Below, in pieces: positions 10,159 through 20,002 of a stretch of DNA of 64,000 nt (positions are counted from its first letter, which is position 1; each line of letters begins with the position of its first letter). The stretch lies in assembly GCA_943789205.1 (NCBI GenBank), contig CALSTG010000002.1:62001-126000 (forward strand), given 5' to 3'. A program made the translations under genes and the position numbers. Below the pieces are notes generated by a model. It was not told where the DNA came from and did not search any database. It worked only from the letters and a program-made list of their open reading frames with translations. This DNA comes from an uncultured Flavobacteriales bacterium (lineage in GTDB: Bacteria > Bacteroidota > Bacteroidia > Flavobacteriales_D > Crocinitomicaceae).

Positions 10159-10670
10159 TAGAAATTAAAGATGCCTCTTCAAATGAAGCGCCGAAAAAAC
10201 GACCTACTGGATTGTCAATTCTATTTGTTATGACAATGATTTCTACAGGTTGGCAACTTCTTGGTTTTTTAGCTGGAGTTATAAGCAGAAAGGCCTCGTC
10301 AGAAGATATTGAAAACGTCAAACTGAAATATGCTGACCTTATAAAATTTTTGAGGGGTTATGGTACGGACGAGGATTTTGAACCTATTCTAAGGATGGAG
10401 AATGTTGAAATTGCCATAATAGAAAACTTACAGTTATTTAGTTTTTTAGGAATTTTATTCGCCGCTACTGGTTTGTATGGAGCTCTAAAAATGTATCAAG
10501 GGTTGAAACAAGGTTTTCATTTTTACATCATTTATTCATTTCTCTCATTAGTACATTATCATTTCGTGATTGGTGCCACAGAGATACCTCTTTATGTGCT
10601 AACAGTAAACGGAGGTCTTTCACTATTTTTAGTTTATCTATACTCTAGGCATCTGAATTGGATGAAGTAA
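10155..10670 (+). CDS. Hypothetical membrane protein
   Basis: Intact 171-aa ORF overlapping the hutH stop by 4 bp; several hydrophobic segments. Confidence 0.65.
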   Translation: MIEIKDASSNEAPKKRPTGLSILFVMTMISTGWQLLGFLAGVISRKASSEDIENVKLKYADLIKFLRGYGTDEDFEPILRMENVEIAIIENLQLFSFLGILFAATGLYGALKMYQGLKQGFHFYIIYSFLSLVHYHFVIGATEIPLYVLTVNGGLSLFLVYLYSRHLNWMK

Positions 10671-10672
10671 GG

Positions 10673-12085
10673 TCAAAAAATCTTACCAGGATTAAGAATT
10701 CCATTGGGGTCAAAGGTGCTTTTAATATTTCGCATTAATTGAAGTGTGACCTCTGGAAAAGCAATAGGCATGTAGGGTTTCTGGACCAAACCGATACCAT
10801 GTTCACCCGAAATTGTCCCACCAAGTTTTACAACTTCAATAAACAATTCTTTTATGGCATTAGGAAGTTCTTTATTCCATTTTAAATCTGACAAATCACC
10901 TTTAAGAATATTGACATGAAGGTTTCCATCACCGGCATGACCATAGCAAACAGAGTCAAAACCATACTTTGAACCAATATTTTTCACGTGTTCAAGTAGC
11001 TCTGGTAAACGATATCGAGGTACAACTGTGTCTTCTTCTTTGTAGGTAGAGAAGGCCTTTACGGCTTCGCCTACTTTTCTCCGAAGGTTCCACAATGTTT
11101 GTTTCTGAGCTTCGGCCTCAGCAAACAAGATTTCATCTGTTTTAAACTTTTCAAGAACCGAAAGTATTTGCTCACATTCCTCCATGAGTTTTTCAGGGTC
11201 AAATCCATCGACCTCAACGAGAAGGTGTGCTTTATGATTTTCAGCCACGGATATGGAATAATCTTGAGTAAAATCTTGAGCAAGTCTAAGTGCATCATTC
11301 TCCATAAATTCTAGACCGCTAGGGACAATTCCCGCTCGAAATATTTCAGAAACAGCTTTACAAGCATCAGAGGCATCGAAAAACGGTACGAGCATTAGCA
11401 TATCGTGTGTTGGATGTGTTCTTAGCTTTAAAACAATTTTTGTAACAATACCCAGCGTTCCTTCAGAACCTACAATTAGTTGAGTTAGATTATATCCAGT
11501 TGCATTTTTAATTACGTTTGCTCCGGTCCAGATAATTGAACCATCAGCCAATACAATTTCTAAATTCAAAACATACTCATTAGTAACACCATACTTTACA
11601 GCTTTGGGACCACCTGAGTTTTCAGCTACATTACCCCCTATAAAGCAAGAACCTTTGCTTGCTGGGTCAGGAGGATAAAAAAGTCCTTTGGATTTTACAG
11701 CATCCTGAAGGTCTTGGGTAATGACACCTGGTTCCGTGGTTACTTGATGGTTCTCTTCGTCAATCGCTATTATTTTATTAAGTTTTTCTGTTGATAAGAC
11801 GACACCTCCAAAAATAGGAAGTGCACCACCGCTTAAACCTGTACGGGCTCCAGCAGGAGTTACTGGTATATTATGTTCGTTACAGTAGCGGAGTATTTTG
11901 GAAATTTCCTCTGAATTAATTGGAATCAAAACAATTGCAGGATAATAAACAAGATCCTCAGTTTCGTCATGACTGTATTTTTCTAAATCATCTCTACGAT
12001 GCTTACAGCGACCATGGAGCAGTTCTGAAAAGAAAGAAATGTCTTTCTCTCTTATTTTTGTAAAATTTGACGCTTCTTCTAACAC
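10673..12085 (-). CDS. FAD-linked oxidase, glycolate oxidase GlcD / D-lactate dehydrogenase family
   Basis: PVTPAGARTGLSGGALP, PDPASKGSCFIGGNVAENSGGPKAVKYG, GHAGDGNLHVN, GTISGEHGIG. Confidence 0.92.
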   Translation of the reverse strand: MLEEASNFTKIREKDISFFSELLHGRCKHRRDDLEKYSHDETEDLVYYPAIVLIPINSEEISKILRYCNEHNIPVTPAGARTGLSGGALPIFGGVVLSTEKLNKIIAIDEENHQVTTEPGVITQDLQDAVKSKGLFYPPDPASKGSCFIGGNVAENSGGPKAVKYGVTNEYVLNLEIVLADGSIIWTGANVIKNATGYNLTQLIVGSEGTLGIVTKIVLKLRTHPTHDMLMLVPFFDASDACKAVSEIFRAGIVPSGLEFMENDALRLAQDFTQDYSISVAENHKAHLLVEVDGFDPEKLMEECEQILSVLEKFKTDEILFAEAEAQKQTLWNLRRKVGEAVKAFSTYKEEDTVVPRYRLPELLEHVKNIGSKYGFDSVCYGHAGDGNLHVNILKGDLSDLKWNKELPNAIKELFIEVVKLGGTISGEHGIGLVQKPYMPIAFPEVTLQLMRNIKSTFDPNGILNPGKIF

Positions 12086-12160
12086 TTTTCAAAAATAACA
12101 ATATCCGCATATTTGATAGTTTTTTAAGCTAAAATTGTACTTTTATATTAAATTCATTTC

Positions 12161-13369
12161 ATGAAAAAAGAGGCCTATATCGTTGATGGCGTTCGAACCG
12201 CAATAGGAAATTTTGGAGGTACACTCTCATCAGTAAGAGCTGATGATTTAGCTGCATATGTTATTAAGGCATTGATGAGTCGGAATGACAATTTAGATTT
12301 TAAAAAAGTAGAAGATGTTATTTTGGGTTGTGCCAACCAAGCCGGCGAAGACAATAGAAATGTGGCTCGAATGGCTGGTTTACTTGCTGGACTTCCGTAT
12401 GAGGTAGCAGGTGAAACTGTTAACCGTCTCTGTGCTTCAGGTATGGCATCTATTATTCATGCAAGCCGAGCAATTCAAGCTGACTCTGGAGATCTTTTTA
12501 TTTCAGGTGGTGTAGAGCACATGACAAGAGGTCCTTGGGTTATTTCAAAATCCTCAAAAGCATTTGGGCGAGATGCTCAAATGCATGATTCATCTTTTGG
12601 CTGGAGGTTCGTGAATCCTAAGCTTCATGAAGCTTATGGTACCGACGGCATGGGGGTTACGGCAGAGAATCTTGTAGAGAAATATAACATTACAAGAGCT
12701 GACCAAGATGCATTTGCATTATGGTCCCAGCAAAAAACAGCAGCAGCTCAAGCCGCAGGTTTTTTTAAAGACGAGATTATTCCTATTGAAATTCCAAGAA
12801 GAAAAATGGAACCATTTGTATTCGATACAGATGAATTTCCGCGACCCAATACAACTTTGGACACTTTAGGTGGATTACGGCCTGCATTTAAAAAGGATGG
12901 AAGTGTGACTGCGGGAAATGCGTCCGGTTTAAATGACGGCGCTGCAGCATTATTAATAGCCTCAAATTCAGCTATAAAACAATACGATTTGAAACCTATG
13001 GCTCGAGTAGTATCATCAGCAGTGGCCGGAGTAGAACCAAGAATAATGGGTATCGGTCCTGTGATGGCGTCTAGAAAAGCTTTAGAAAGAGCAGGATTAG
13101 CGCTAAACGATATGGATATCTTAGAATTGAATGAAGCTTTTTCCGCACAAGTTTTAGCATGCACGAGGGCATTAGGTCTCCAAGATAATGATCCGAGAAT
13201 CAATCCAAATGGTGGAGCTATATCTTTGGGTCATCCTTTAGGAATGTCTGGTTCTCGTATTTTACTTACAGCTGCGAGACAACTTCAAGCGACTAACAAA
13301 CGTTATGCTTTAGTAACGATGTGTATCGGAGTTGGTCAAGGATACGCAACAATCATAGAGAGAGCTTGA
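12161..13369 (+). CDS. Thiolase family acetyl-CoA C-acyltransferase
   Basis: ETVNRLCASGMASI (active-site Cys), NPNGGAISLGHPLGMSGSRIL, CIGVGQG. Confidence 0.93.
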   Translation: MKKEAYIVDGVRTAIGNFGGTLSSVRADDLAAYVIKALMSRNDNLDFKKVEDVILGCANQAGEDNRNVARMAGLLAGLPYEVAGETVNRLCASGMASIIHASRAIQADSGDLFISGGVEHMTRGPWVISKSSKAFGRDAQMHDSSFGWRFVNPKLHEAYGTDGMGVTAENLVEKYNITRADQDAFALWSQQKTAAAQAAGFFKDEIIPIEIPRRKMEPFVFDTDEFPRPNTTLDTLGGLRPAFKKDGSVTAGNASGLNDGAAALLIASNSAIKQYDLKPMARVVSSAVAGVEPRIMGIGPVMASRKALERAGLALNDMDILELNEAFSAQVLACTRALGLQDNDPRINPNGGAISLGHPLGMSGSRILLTAARQLQATNKRYALVTMCIGVGQGYATIIERA

Positions 13370-14985
13370 GTAAATTAAAAAGAAACGGTGCTTACATAAT
13401 TTCGATCATTTTGATCTTTGCAATTTCTTGCAAAAAAAAGAGTACCGAATGGAATACGGATTGGGTGCTTCCCTTGGTCTCTGATACTCTTAATTTATCT
13501 AATTATCAAAATGATAGCACCTTGGACGGTTCAGGTCCATTTTATATGGTTGATTTTAAAAGAACTTTGGTGGATGCATATTTAAAAGATTATTTAGAAC
13601 TTCCCGACACCACGATTCATCAATCTTTTTCTCCTGCGATTGGAATTGGTAATATTCCAGCTGGTTTTACTTTTTACAATGCTGTCGAGACCCATGAGCT
13701 TTCCATTCCGGATGTTGAGCTCAAGAAAATAATAATATCGAGTGGTTCAATAAGACTTTCTGTATACAATCCAATTTCTACGAGTGCATATTATACCATC
13801 ACTATGCCGGGAGTAACATTGAATGGAGTTGAGTTTGAGGAAACTTTTTTCGTTGGTGCAGGTACTCAAGAAAACCCAGCTTTAGGTGAAGCAATAATCA
13901 TGTTAAATGGATATGAACTTGATCTCCAGGGGACCGGTGTTATGGGTTCTTCTAATATTTCAGCATTTAATATACTTCAGACATCTCTTTCTATAACCAC
14001 AGATCCTGAGGGTCAAAATTCTAGTATTACAACATCAGATTTGTTTGAATTTGATGCAAAATTTGAAGATGTAAAAATCGCATATGCCATGGGTTATTTT
14101 GGTGAACTGTCCTTTTCAGATTCTACGGACATTTCCCTTCCATACATAAATTTGATCAGATCAGGTTCCGTTAACTTTCCGGATATTCCATTAAGTATTT
14201 TAGTTAAAAATGGGGCGAAAATTCCAGCCTCTGCAAAATTGACATTATTAGAAAGTACAAATAATGATGGTGAAGTTTTTGATTTGATTTCATCAGAGCT
14301 TAATACCAACCACTTTGTTGGGCCTGCAACAGGGTCTTGGTCTTCATTAATACCAGGTAGTTACGAATTAGAGATTAATGAAAACAATAGCAATTTGACG
14401 GATTATATAGAACATCTTGGTTTTAAACACAAAATTGGATACGATTTCCGGATGAATCCTTTTGGTTCTCAGACTGGTAGTTATAATGAAATATTCCCTA
14501 CGAGTAAGGTTCAGGTTGATGTTTCTTCTCAATTTCCGCTTGAGATAGGAGTGGAGGGAATGATTATTTCAGATACAATACCATTTGAGGTTTCGTCTCT
14601 TGAAATAAATAATTTAATTCAGGCGGAGTCTATAGAGCTTCATTTAAATTATTGCAATGCATTTCCAATGCAGGGTGCACTGAAAATCAAGCTATTAGAT
14701 GAAGGTTTTAATCCTTTATATTCCTTTTATTCAAATGAATTTATTGGGTCAGGTTCAGGTGGAACCTTCGATAGCGCTTCCAATATTTTTAAGTTATGCG
14801 ATAAGTCTGTAATTGTGTTGGATGAAAATGGGACAAATGAAATGCCTCAGGCTCGCTTTATAGTTGTTGAAACTACTTTAAATACTGATACAAACATAGC
14901 TCCAATGGAGGTTCCTATTCCAAGCAATGCTTTTCTGTTTTTCGATGCTTTTTTGAAGGTAACTACTAAAAACACTTTAAAATGA
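13366..14985 (+). CDS. Hypothetical lipoprotein, probable TTG start
   Basis: TTG overlaps the thiolase TGA; reading LSKLKRNGAYIISIILIFAISCKKKSTEW has a lipobox-like ISC; the ORF track extends upstream only within the thiolase gene. Confidence 0.65.
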   Translation: MSKLKRNGAYIISIILIFAISCKKKSTEWNTDWVLPLVSDTLNLSNYQNDSTLDGSGPFYMVDFKRTLVDAYLKDYLELPDTTIHQSFSPAIGIGNIPAGFTFYNAVETHELSIPDVELKKIIISSGSIRLSVYNPISTSAYYTITMPGVTLNGVEFEETFFVGAGTQENPALGEAIIMLNGYELDLQGTGVMGSSNISAFNILQTSLSITTDPEGQNSSITTSDLFEFDAKFEDVKIAYAMGYFGELSFSDSTDISLPYINLIRSGSVNFPDIPLSILVKNGAKIPASAKLTLLESTNNDGEVFDLISSELNTNHFVGPATGSWSSLIPGSYELEINENNSNLTDYIEHLGFKHKIGYDFRMNPFGSQTGSYNEIFPTSKVQVDVSSQFPLEIGVEGMIISDTIPFEVSSLEINNLIQAESIELHLNYCNAFPMQGALKIKLLDEGFNPLYSFYSNEFIGSGSGGTFDSASNIFKLCDKSVIVLDENGTNEMPQARFIVVETTLNTDTNIAPMEVPIPSNAFLFFDAFLKVTTKNTLK

Positions 14986-16199
14986 TACGTTCATTTTTAA
15001 TAGTTTCAATTTTTTTAATTCATGGTGTTCTGTGTTTTACGCAAAGCATGCTTCCAGTACAACAGGATACAACGTTATTTGATTATTCTGGTGAGGTTAT
15101 TTTTTCTGGTGTTGCTGATTATCAATCAACGTCTATCGGTAAAGACATAACGAAGCGTTTTTTTTATGGTGGTTTTATTGATGATGAAATGAAAGGTGCT
15201 TCTAGCGGCAGGCAGCAGTTGGTGAATAGGTTTGGTATAGATATAAATACTGATATTGAGTATAGAAACCATAAGCTTGATTTTTTTAAAGATTCAACTA
15301 CAGGTTATTTATTAAAATATGGTTTTTATAATTTTTCTGGGATTCAATATACTGAGGATGTCTTCGATCTTTTGTTTTTTGGAAATTCTTCGTTTATAGG
15401 TGATACTGCTTTTTTATCAGGAAGTCAGTTTAGTTCTTATACCTTTCAGAAAATAGGGTTTGGTTGGTTTGATAAAATTTCAAAGTCTAGCCTTACGATT
15501 AATGCAATAGGTGTACATAATTCATTGTCAGGTGTCATAAATAAAGGCGAATTATACCAAAGTGCATCTATTGATTCCGTAGATTTTTCTCTAGATGCCG
15601 TTTACAAGTCCTCAAATTCACAAACCTTTTGTGGCTTCGGTATAGCCCTTGATCTTGATTATCGCTTTAATATGCCGAAAGGCGATTCAGAGTTCATATA
15701 TTTTCAATTAATGGCAAAAAATTTAGGTCTTGTTTTTATGCCCGATGTCAAACAGAGTCGAATTCAAGGGGAATTAGCATACGACAATTATACCATTAAT
15801 GATTTGTTAAATTCACAAACGCTATTTCAAAATACGGATGAAACATTTGGTTTATTCGCAGATACTATGGAGGTTCAGGATAATTGGCGACTTCTTCCAG
15901 CAATGCTTCAATTTACAAAACTTATTGATCGTAATTCAAGCCAAAAACTTCAAGGTTTTTATGGTGCACGTGCTTATCTATCCTCTTCTTTTATGCCTAT
16001 GTTTTTTGTAGGTATAGATGTTCACCCAATAAAGCGGTATCGTTTTGGTCTTCAAGCAAGTTATGGTGGGTTTTCAAATTTAAGATGGGGCATGTATTCT
16101 GACCTTCAGTTTGATAAATTTAGTATAGGTATCGCTTCAGAAAATTTATTTAGTCAGACAGGAGAATCTATAATTATAAGAATGTCATGCGCCTTTTAA
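14982..16199 (+). CDS. Outer-membrane beta-barrel-like hypothetical protein (DUF5723-like)
   Basis: Signal peptide; alternating aromatic beta-strand pattern; overlaps the neighbouring stops and starts. Confidence 0.55.
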   Translation: MIRSFLIVSIFLIHGVLCFTQSMLPVQQDTTLFDYSGEVIFSGVADYQSTSIGKDITKRFFYGGFIDDEMKGASSGRQQLVNRFGIDINTDIEYRNHKLDFFKDSTTGYLLKYGFYNFSGIQYTEDVFDLLFFGNSSFIGDTAFLSGSQFSSYTFQKIGFGWFDKISKSSLTINAIGVHNSLSGVINKGELYQSASIDSVDFSLDAVYKSSNSQTFCGFGIALDLDYRFNMPKGDSEFIYFQLMAKNLGLVFMPDVKQSRIQGELAYDNYTINDLLNSQTLFQNTDETFGLFADTMEVQDNWRLLPAMLQFTKLIDRNSSQKLQGFYGARAYLSSSFMPMFFVGIDVHPIKRYRFGLQASYGGFSNLRWGMYSDLQFDKFSIGIASENLFSQTGESIIIRMSCAF

Positions 16200-17641
16200 A
16201 TCTAATCATCACTTTTTTATTATTGTCCATCTGTTCATTCGGTCAACAAGCATTTTATAAGGTGTTTTCAGGTCTTGGATATGACGTAGGGAAAGGAATT
16301 GTAGAATTAAGTGATTCCTCATATGTCGTTTGTGGCTCAAGTACGAGTTGGGAGGGTAGCTCACAAGCATTCCTTATGAAGGTTGACAGCATTGGCACGA
16401 GAGCATGGACAAATCATTATGGGGGTCCTGAGTCTGATGGTGCTACAAGAATTTTGTATAAAGAAAATTTAGGTCTATTTACCGTGGGTTTTACAAATTC
16501 TATTGGTGCTGCTGGAGATTATAATGGTCTTGTAATGCACATGGACGTTAATGGCACATTGATTTGGGAGCAAAAAATTGGAAGTGATAATGCTTGGGAG
16601 TTTATTCATGATGCCGTTTTTGTTGAAGATTCATCTATTTTATGTGTTGGCGAAAGTCAAAACCTGGAAGATGGTGATAAAGATGTTTTTATTGCACGTA
16701 TTTCTAAAGATGGCGAATTAATCTGGAGCTTGAAGTATGCGAATCCAGGGGTTGATTATGCAACTTCTATTACCAATATAGAGGATAGCTTATTTGTTGT
16801 TGGAGGTACTTTTTACTGTGCAGATTCCTTAACTCAAAAAGGTTTTGTTATGAAAATTAATAACGAAGGATCTATTTTGTGGCGTGATACTTTGGGTAAC
16901 TATTCAGGAAAATATGTAATAGAAGATGTTTCTATTGCTGTCGATAAAATCAATGCCGTGGGTGCGCGAGAGGTAGATATTGACAATCATGATTCATATT
17001 TACTAAAGCTCAATTTTGATGGTGATATTTTATTTGAACAAACTGAAAATGATCCTAATGGTGAAAGTGATGTAATAATGGATGAAATTGCATTTATTCC
17101 GTCAGTAAATAAAAATATTATTGGTTTTAAGGTTATTAATGCTTTTAGCTTTCAGGATGATTATGATGCCAATATTGGTTTTTTCAATGAAAACTCATTT
17201 TTGTGGATGAATAACTTTACTTCCATAAATTATTTAGGCTTAGATGAAGTGAATCAGCTTGTACCGACATCTGATGGCGCTTTTGTGGGCGTTGGACAAA
17301 CCACCTATCCTATTAGTGGAGGTAGCAATGTTTTTATCCTTAAGTATTCTTTGGATGAGGGTTTCCCTAATACTGCTGAGTATTATACTATTGATACACT
17401 TGTTGGTGTGGATTCTAATTTAGAAACGGAAACTTTCGATGTCTCCCCAAACCCTTGCCATCAATCTGTTTTTATTGATTTTCACGAAAGTTGGACACGG
17501 GTAAAAATATTGAATGGTTTTGGGCAAGTCATATCGGATAAAGAGCTTTCTTTAAGCGAACCTATGGATGTTTCTTGGCTAAAAAGTGGGATTTATTATG
17601 TTCAGATTGAAAATCAAACGCGTAAAATAATTAAGCTCTAG
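16187..17641 (+). CDS. Secreted beta-propeller-like protein with T9SS C-terminal sorting domain
   Basis: Signal peptide; repeated GxDxxVxxxxxxG blades; C-terminus ETFDVSPNPCHQSVFIDF...LKSGIYYVQIENQTRKIIKL. Confidence 0.85.
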   Translation: MRLLNLIITFLLLSICSFGQQAFYKVFSGLGYDVGKGIVELSDSSYVVCGSSTSWEGSSQAFLMKVDSIGTRAWTNHYGGPESDGATRILYKENLGLFTVGFTNSIGAAGDYNGLVMHMDVNGTLIWEQKIGSDNAWEFIHDAVFVEDSSILCVGESQNLEDGDKDVFIARISKDGELIWSLKYANPGVDYATSITNIEDSLFVVGGTFYCADSLTQKGFVMKINNEGSILWRDTLGNYSGKYVIEDVSIAVDKINAVGAREVDIDNHDSYLLKLNFDGDILFEQTENDPNGESDVIMDEIAFIPSVNKNIIGFKVINAFSFQDDYDANIGFFNENSFLWMNNFTSINYLGLDEVNQLVPTSDGAFVGVGQTTYPISGGSNVFILKYSLDEGFPNTAEYYTIDTLVGVDSNLETETFDVSPNPCHQSVFIDFHESWTRVKILNGFGQVISDKELSLSEPMDVSWLKSGIYYVQIENQTRKIIKL

Positions 17642-18803
17642 AACGCCTTCGTTTCTTTTCTGTTAAAATGAGCCCCAACTCCCTTCCTGTCTGTCCTGCA
17701 ACTGAAGTGTTTTCATCTGCTCTCCGAAGTAGGTAAGGCATGACCTCTTTTACAGGGCCAAAAGGCACATATTTAGCCACATTAAATCCTTCATTTGCGA
17801 GGTTAAATGAAATGTGATCGCTCATTCCAAGCAGTTGTGCAAAATAAACCCGAGGGTCATTATTAAGAATACTATGCTTTTTTAAAGCCTCTGAGAGCAT
17901 TAAAGAGCTCGACTCGTTGTGTGTTCCAGCCACCAAGGCAAAATCACTCAAGTGTTCCAGAATAAAGTCTTGCGCCTTGTTGTAATCTTTATCTGTAGCG
18001 GCTTTGTCTTTCTGAATGGGCGAGGGGTAACCTTTTTCTAATGCTCGTGCTCTTTCTTTCTCCATATAAGCACCTCGGACAAGTTTAACGCCATATGTTA
18101 TTCCATTTTTGGAAGCATCTTCTTTACACTTTTTTAAGAATTCAAAGCGGTCGTGTCTATACATCTGAACTGTATTGTATACGATTGTTTTTGATGTATT
18201 AAATTTTAACATCATTTCAAAGGCCCAAATATCAATGATGTCTTGAATCCAGCTTTCTTCTGCATCAATAAAAACAGGTACACTTTTTTCGTACGCAGTT
18301 GAGCAAATCCTATTTATTCTTTCTTTAATTTGATCCAGTTTAATTTGTTCCTCAGCTCTTAAGGATTCATCTATATTATTTGCTTTTTCTAACAATCCAA
18401 AGTCACTTATTCCAGTTATTTTAAATACTGCGAATGGAATCTCTTTCTTCGAATTTGCTTTTATGATCGTGTCAATAATAATTTGGGTAGTACGTTCAAA
18501 ATCGTCGTCTTTCGTTTTGCCTTCAACTGAGTAATCTAAAATTGTACCTACGCCATGGGCTCCCAATGCTGTAATTGTCTCGCTGCACTCTTCAATATTT
18601 TCACCTCCACAAAACTGTTTGAAAATAGTTCGTTTTACAATGAAATTAATTGGAAGTCTTAATTTTAACGCAGCTAAGGTAATTGCTTTTCCAAGCTTTA
18701 CTATAAAAGGTGAGCCTATGACCCTAAAGAGCCACAATGCTCTATTTAAATCTAGATTTGATTTAAGCTTAAATGCAATTTTGGTGTTCTCGAAATTCAG
18801 CAC
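17631..18803 (-). CDS. Proline dehydrogenase
   Basis: YGVKLVRGAYMEKERARA, AGTHNES, QLLGMSDHISFNLA, RRADENTSVAGQTGREL. Confidence 0.93.
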   Translation of the reverse strand: MLNFENTKIAFKLKSNLDLNRALWLFRVIGSPFIVKLGKAITLAALKLRLPINFIVKRTIFKQFCGGENIEECSETITALGAHGVGTILDYSVEGKTKDDDFERTTQIIIDTIIKANSKKEIPFAVFKITGISDFGLLEKANNIDESLRAEEQIKLDQIKERINRICSTAYEKSVPVFIDAEESWIQDIIDIWAFEMMLKFNTSKTIVYNTVQMYRHDRFEFLKKCKEDASKNGITYGVKLVRGAYMEKERARALEKGYPSPIQKDKAATDKDYNKAQDFILEHLSDFALVAGTHNESSSLMLSEALKKHSILNNDPRVYFAQLLGMSDHISFNLANEGFNVAKYVPFGPVKEVMPYLLRRADENTSVAGQTGRELGLILTEKKRRRSRA

Positions 18804-18881
18804 AATACAAAAATAATGTCTTTTTATAGATTAGCAGTCTTAGGCTCAATAATCTGTATATTTGAAATATTAAATTAATGT

Positions 18882-19958
18882 ATGGTTAAGATAGAAAGTA
18901 AAGACTCTATTATTGAAATCGGTTCGTTATTGTCCTCCTCGTTATCAGAGGTGCTTTCTGAATACAAAAACCATAATATTATTATCGTTGTGGATAGTAA
19001 CACTCATGATGCTTGTTTAGAATACTTAATCACAACATTTCCAGGTCTGGAAAAAGCTGAAATTATATTACTGCCGAATGGCGAGGAAAACAAAGTGATG
19101 GAAGTCTGTATGCAGGTATGGAATGCTTTTACTGAATATGGTTTTGGAAGACGTGATTTGGTTCTTAATGTAGGTGGTGGAGTAGTAACTGATATGGGTG
19201 GTTTTATTGCCTCTGTTTTTAAAAGAGGTATGGATTTTATACATATCCCAACAAGTCTACTTGGTATGGTTGATGCAGCTGTGGGAGGAAAGAATGGTAT
19301 TGATTTAGGTCCATACAAGAATCAGCTTGGTACCATAGAGAAGCCCAGAAATGTATATGTTGATACAGCTTTTCTTTCGACCCTGCCTGAGCAGGAATTT
19401 TATAATGGTTACGCTGAAATGTTGAAGTATGGTTTAATATATAATACTTCCTTATATAATGACCTAAAGAAATACACCACCGAAAAAGATTTTAATCGTT
19501 CGGAGAATATTGAAAAATGTATCCAAATAAAGGTTGAGATTTCTGAGAAGGACTTGCAGGATGTTGGAGAACGAATGCTGCTTAATTTCGGTCATACATT
19601 TGGTCATGCAATTGAAGGTCATTTACTGGAGTCTTCTCCAATTTCACACGGACATGCTGTAGGTATAGGTATGTGTGCTGAAAGCTATATTTCAATGCAA
19701 CGAGGTATGCTTTTGAAGGAGGATTTTGATGATATTCAAGAGGTCCTTATACGTACTTATCCTTTTATAGAATTTGATGAATCTGCAATAGATGGGATTT
19801 TGAAATTGATGTACAACGATAAAAAAAATGAAGACGGTAAAATTCTTTCAGTGCTATTAACTTCAATCGGATCGGCTAGCTTTGGTAATGAAATCATAGA
19901 GGATGAAGTTCGATTAGCCCTGAGGTATGTGTCTATGCTATCAGCTTCGTCAAATTAA
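18882..19958 (+). CDS. aroB: 3-dehydroquinate synthase
   Basis: NVGGGVVTDMGGFIASVFKRGMDFIHIPTSLLGMVDAAVGGKNGID, LLNFGHTFGHAIE. Confidence 0.96.
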   Translation: MVKIESKDSIIEIGSLLSSSLSEVLSEYKNHNIIIVVDSNTHDACLEYLITTFPGLEKAEIILLPNGEENKVMEVCMQVWNAFTEYGFGRRDLVLNVGGGVVTDMGGFIASVFKRGMDFIHIPTSLLGMVDAAVGGKNGIDLGPYKNQLGTIEKPRNVYVDTAFLSTLPEQEFYNGYAEMLKYGLIYNTSLYNDLKKYTTEKDFNRSENIEKCIQIKVEISEKDLQDVGERMLLNFGHTFGHAIEGHLLESSPISHGHAVGIGMCAESYISMQRGMLLKEDFDDIQEVLIRTYPFIEFDESAIDGILKLMYNDKKNEDGKILSVLLTSIGSASFGNEIIEDEVRLALRYVSMLSASSN

Positions 19959-19986
19959 AAAGCCCCGCTGGGCGAGGCTTGTTTTG
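19956..19986. terminator. Terminator-like hairpin after aroB
   Basis: aaaaagccccgctgggcgaggcttgtttt. Confidence 0.6.
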
Positions 19987-20002
19987 TTTTACGTTTCTGT
20001 TT

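Noticed and set aside
12748-13203. 151-aa antisense ORF within the thiolase gene
   Set aside because: Opposite strand of a clearly conserved gene; no recognisable domain; typical shadow ORF
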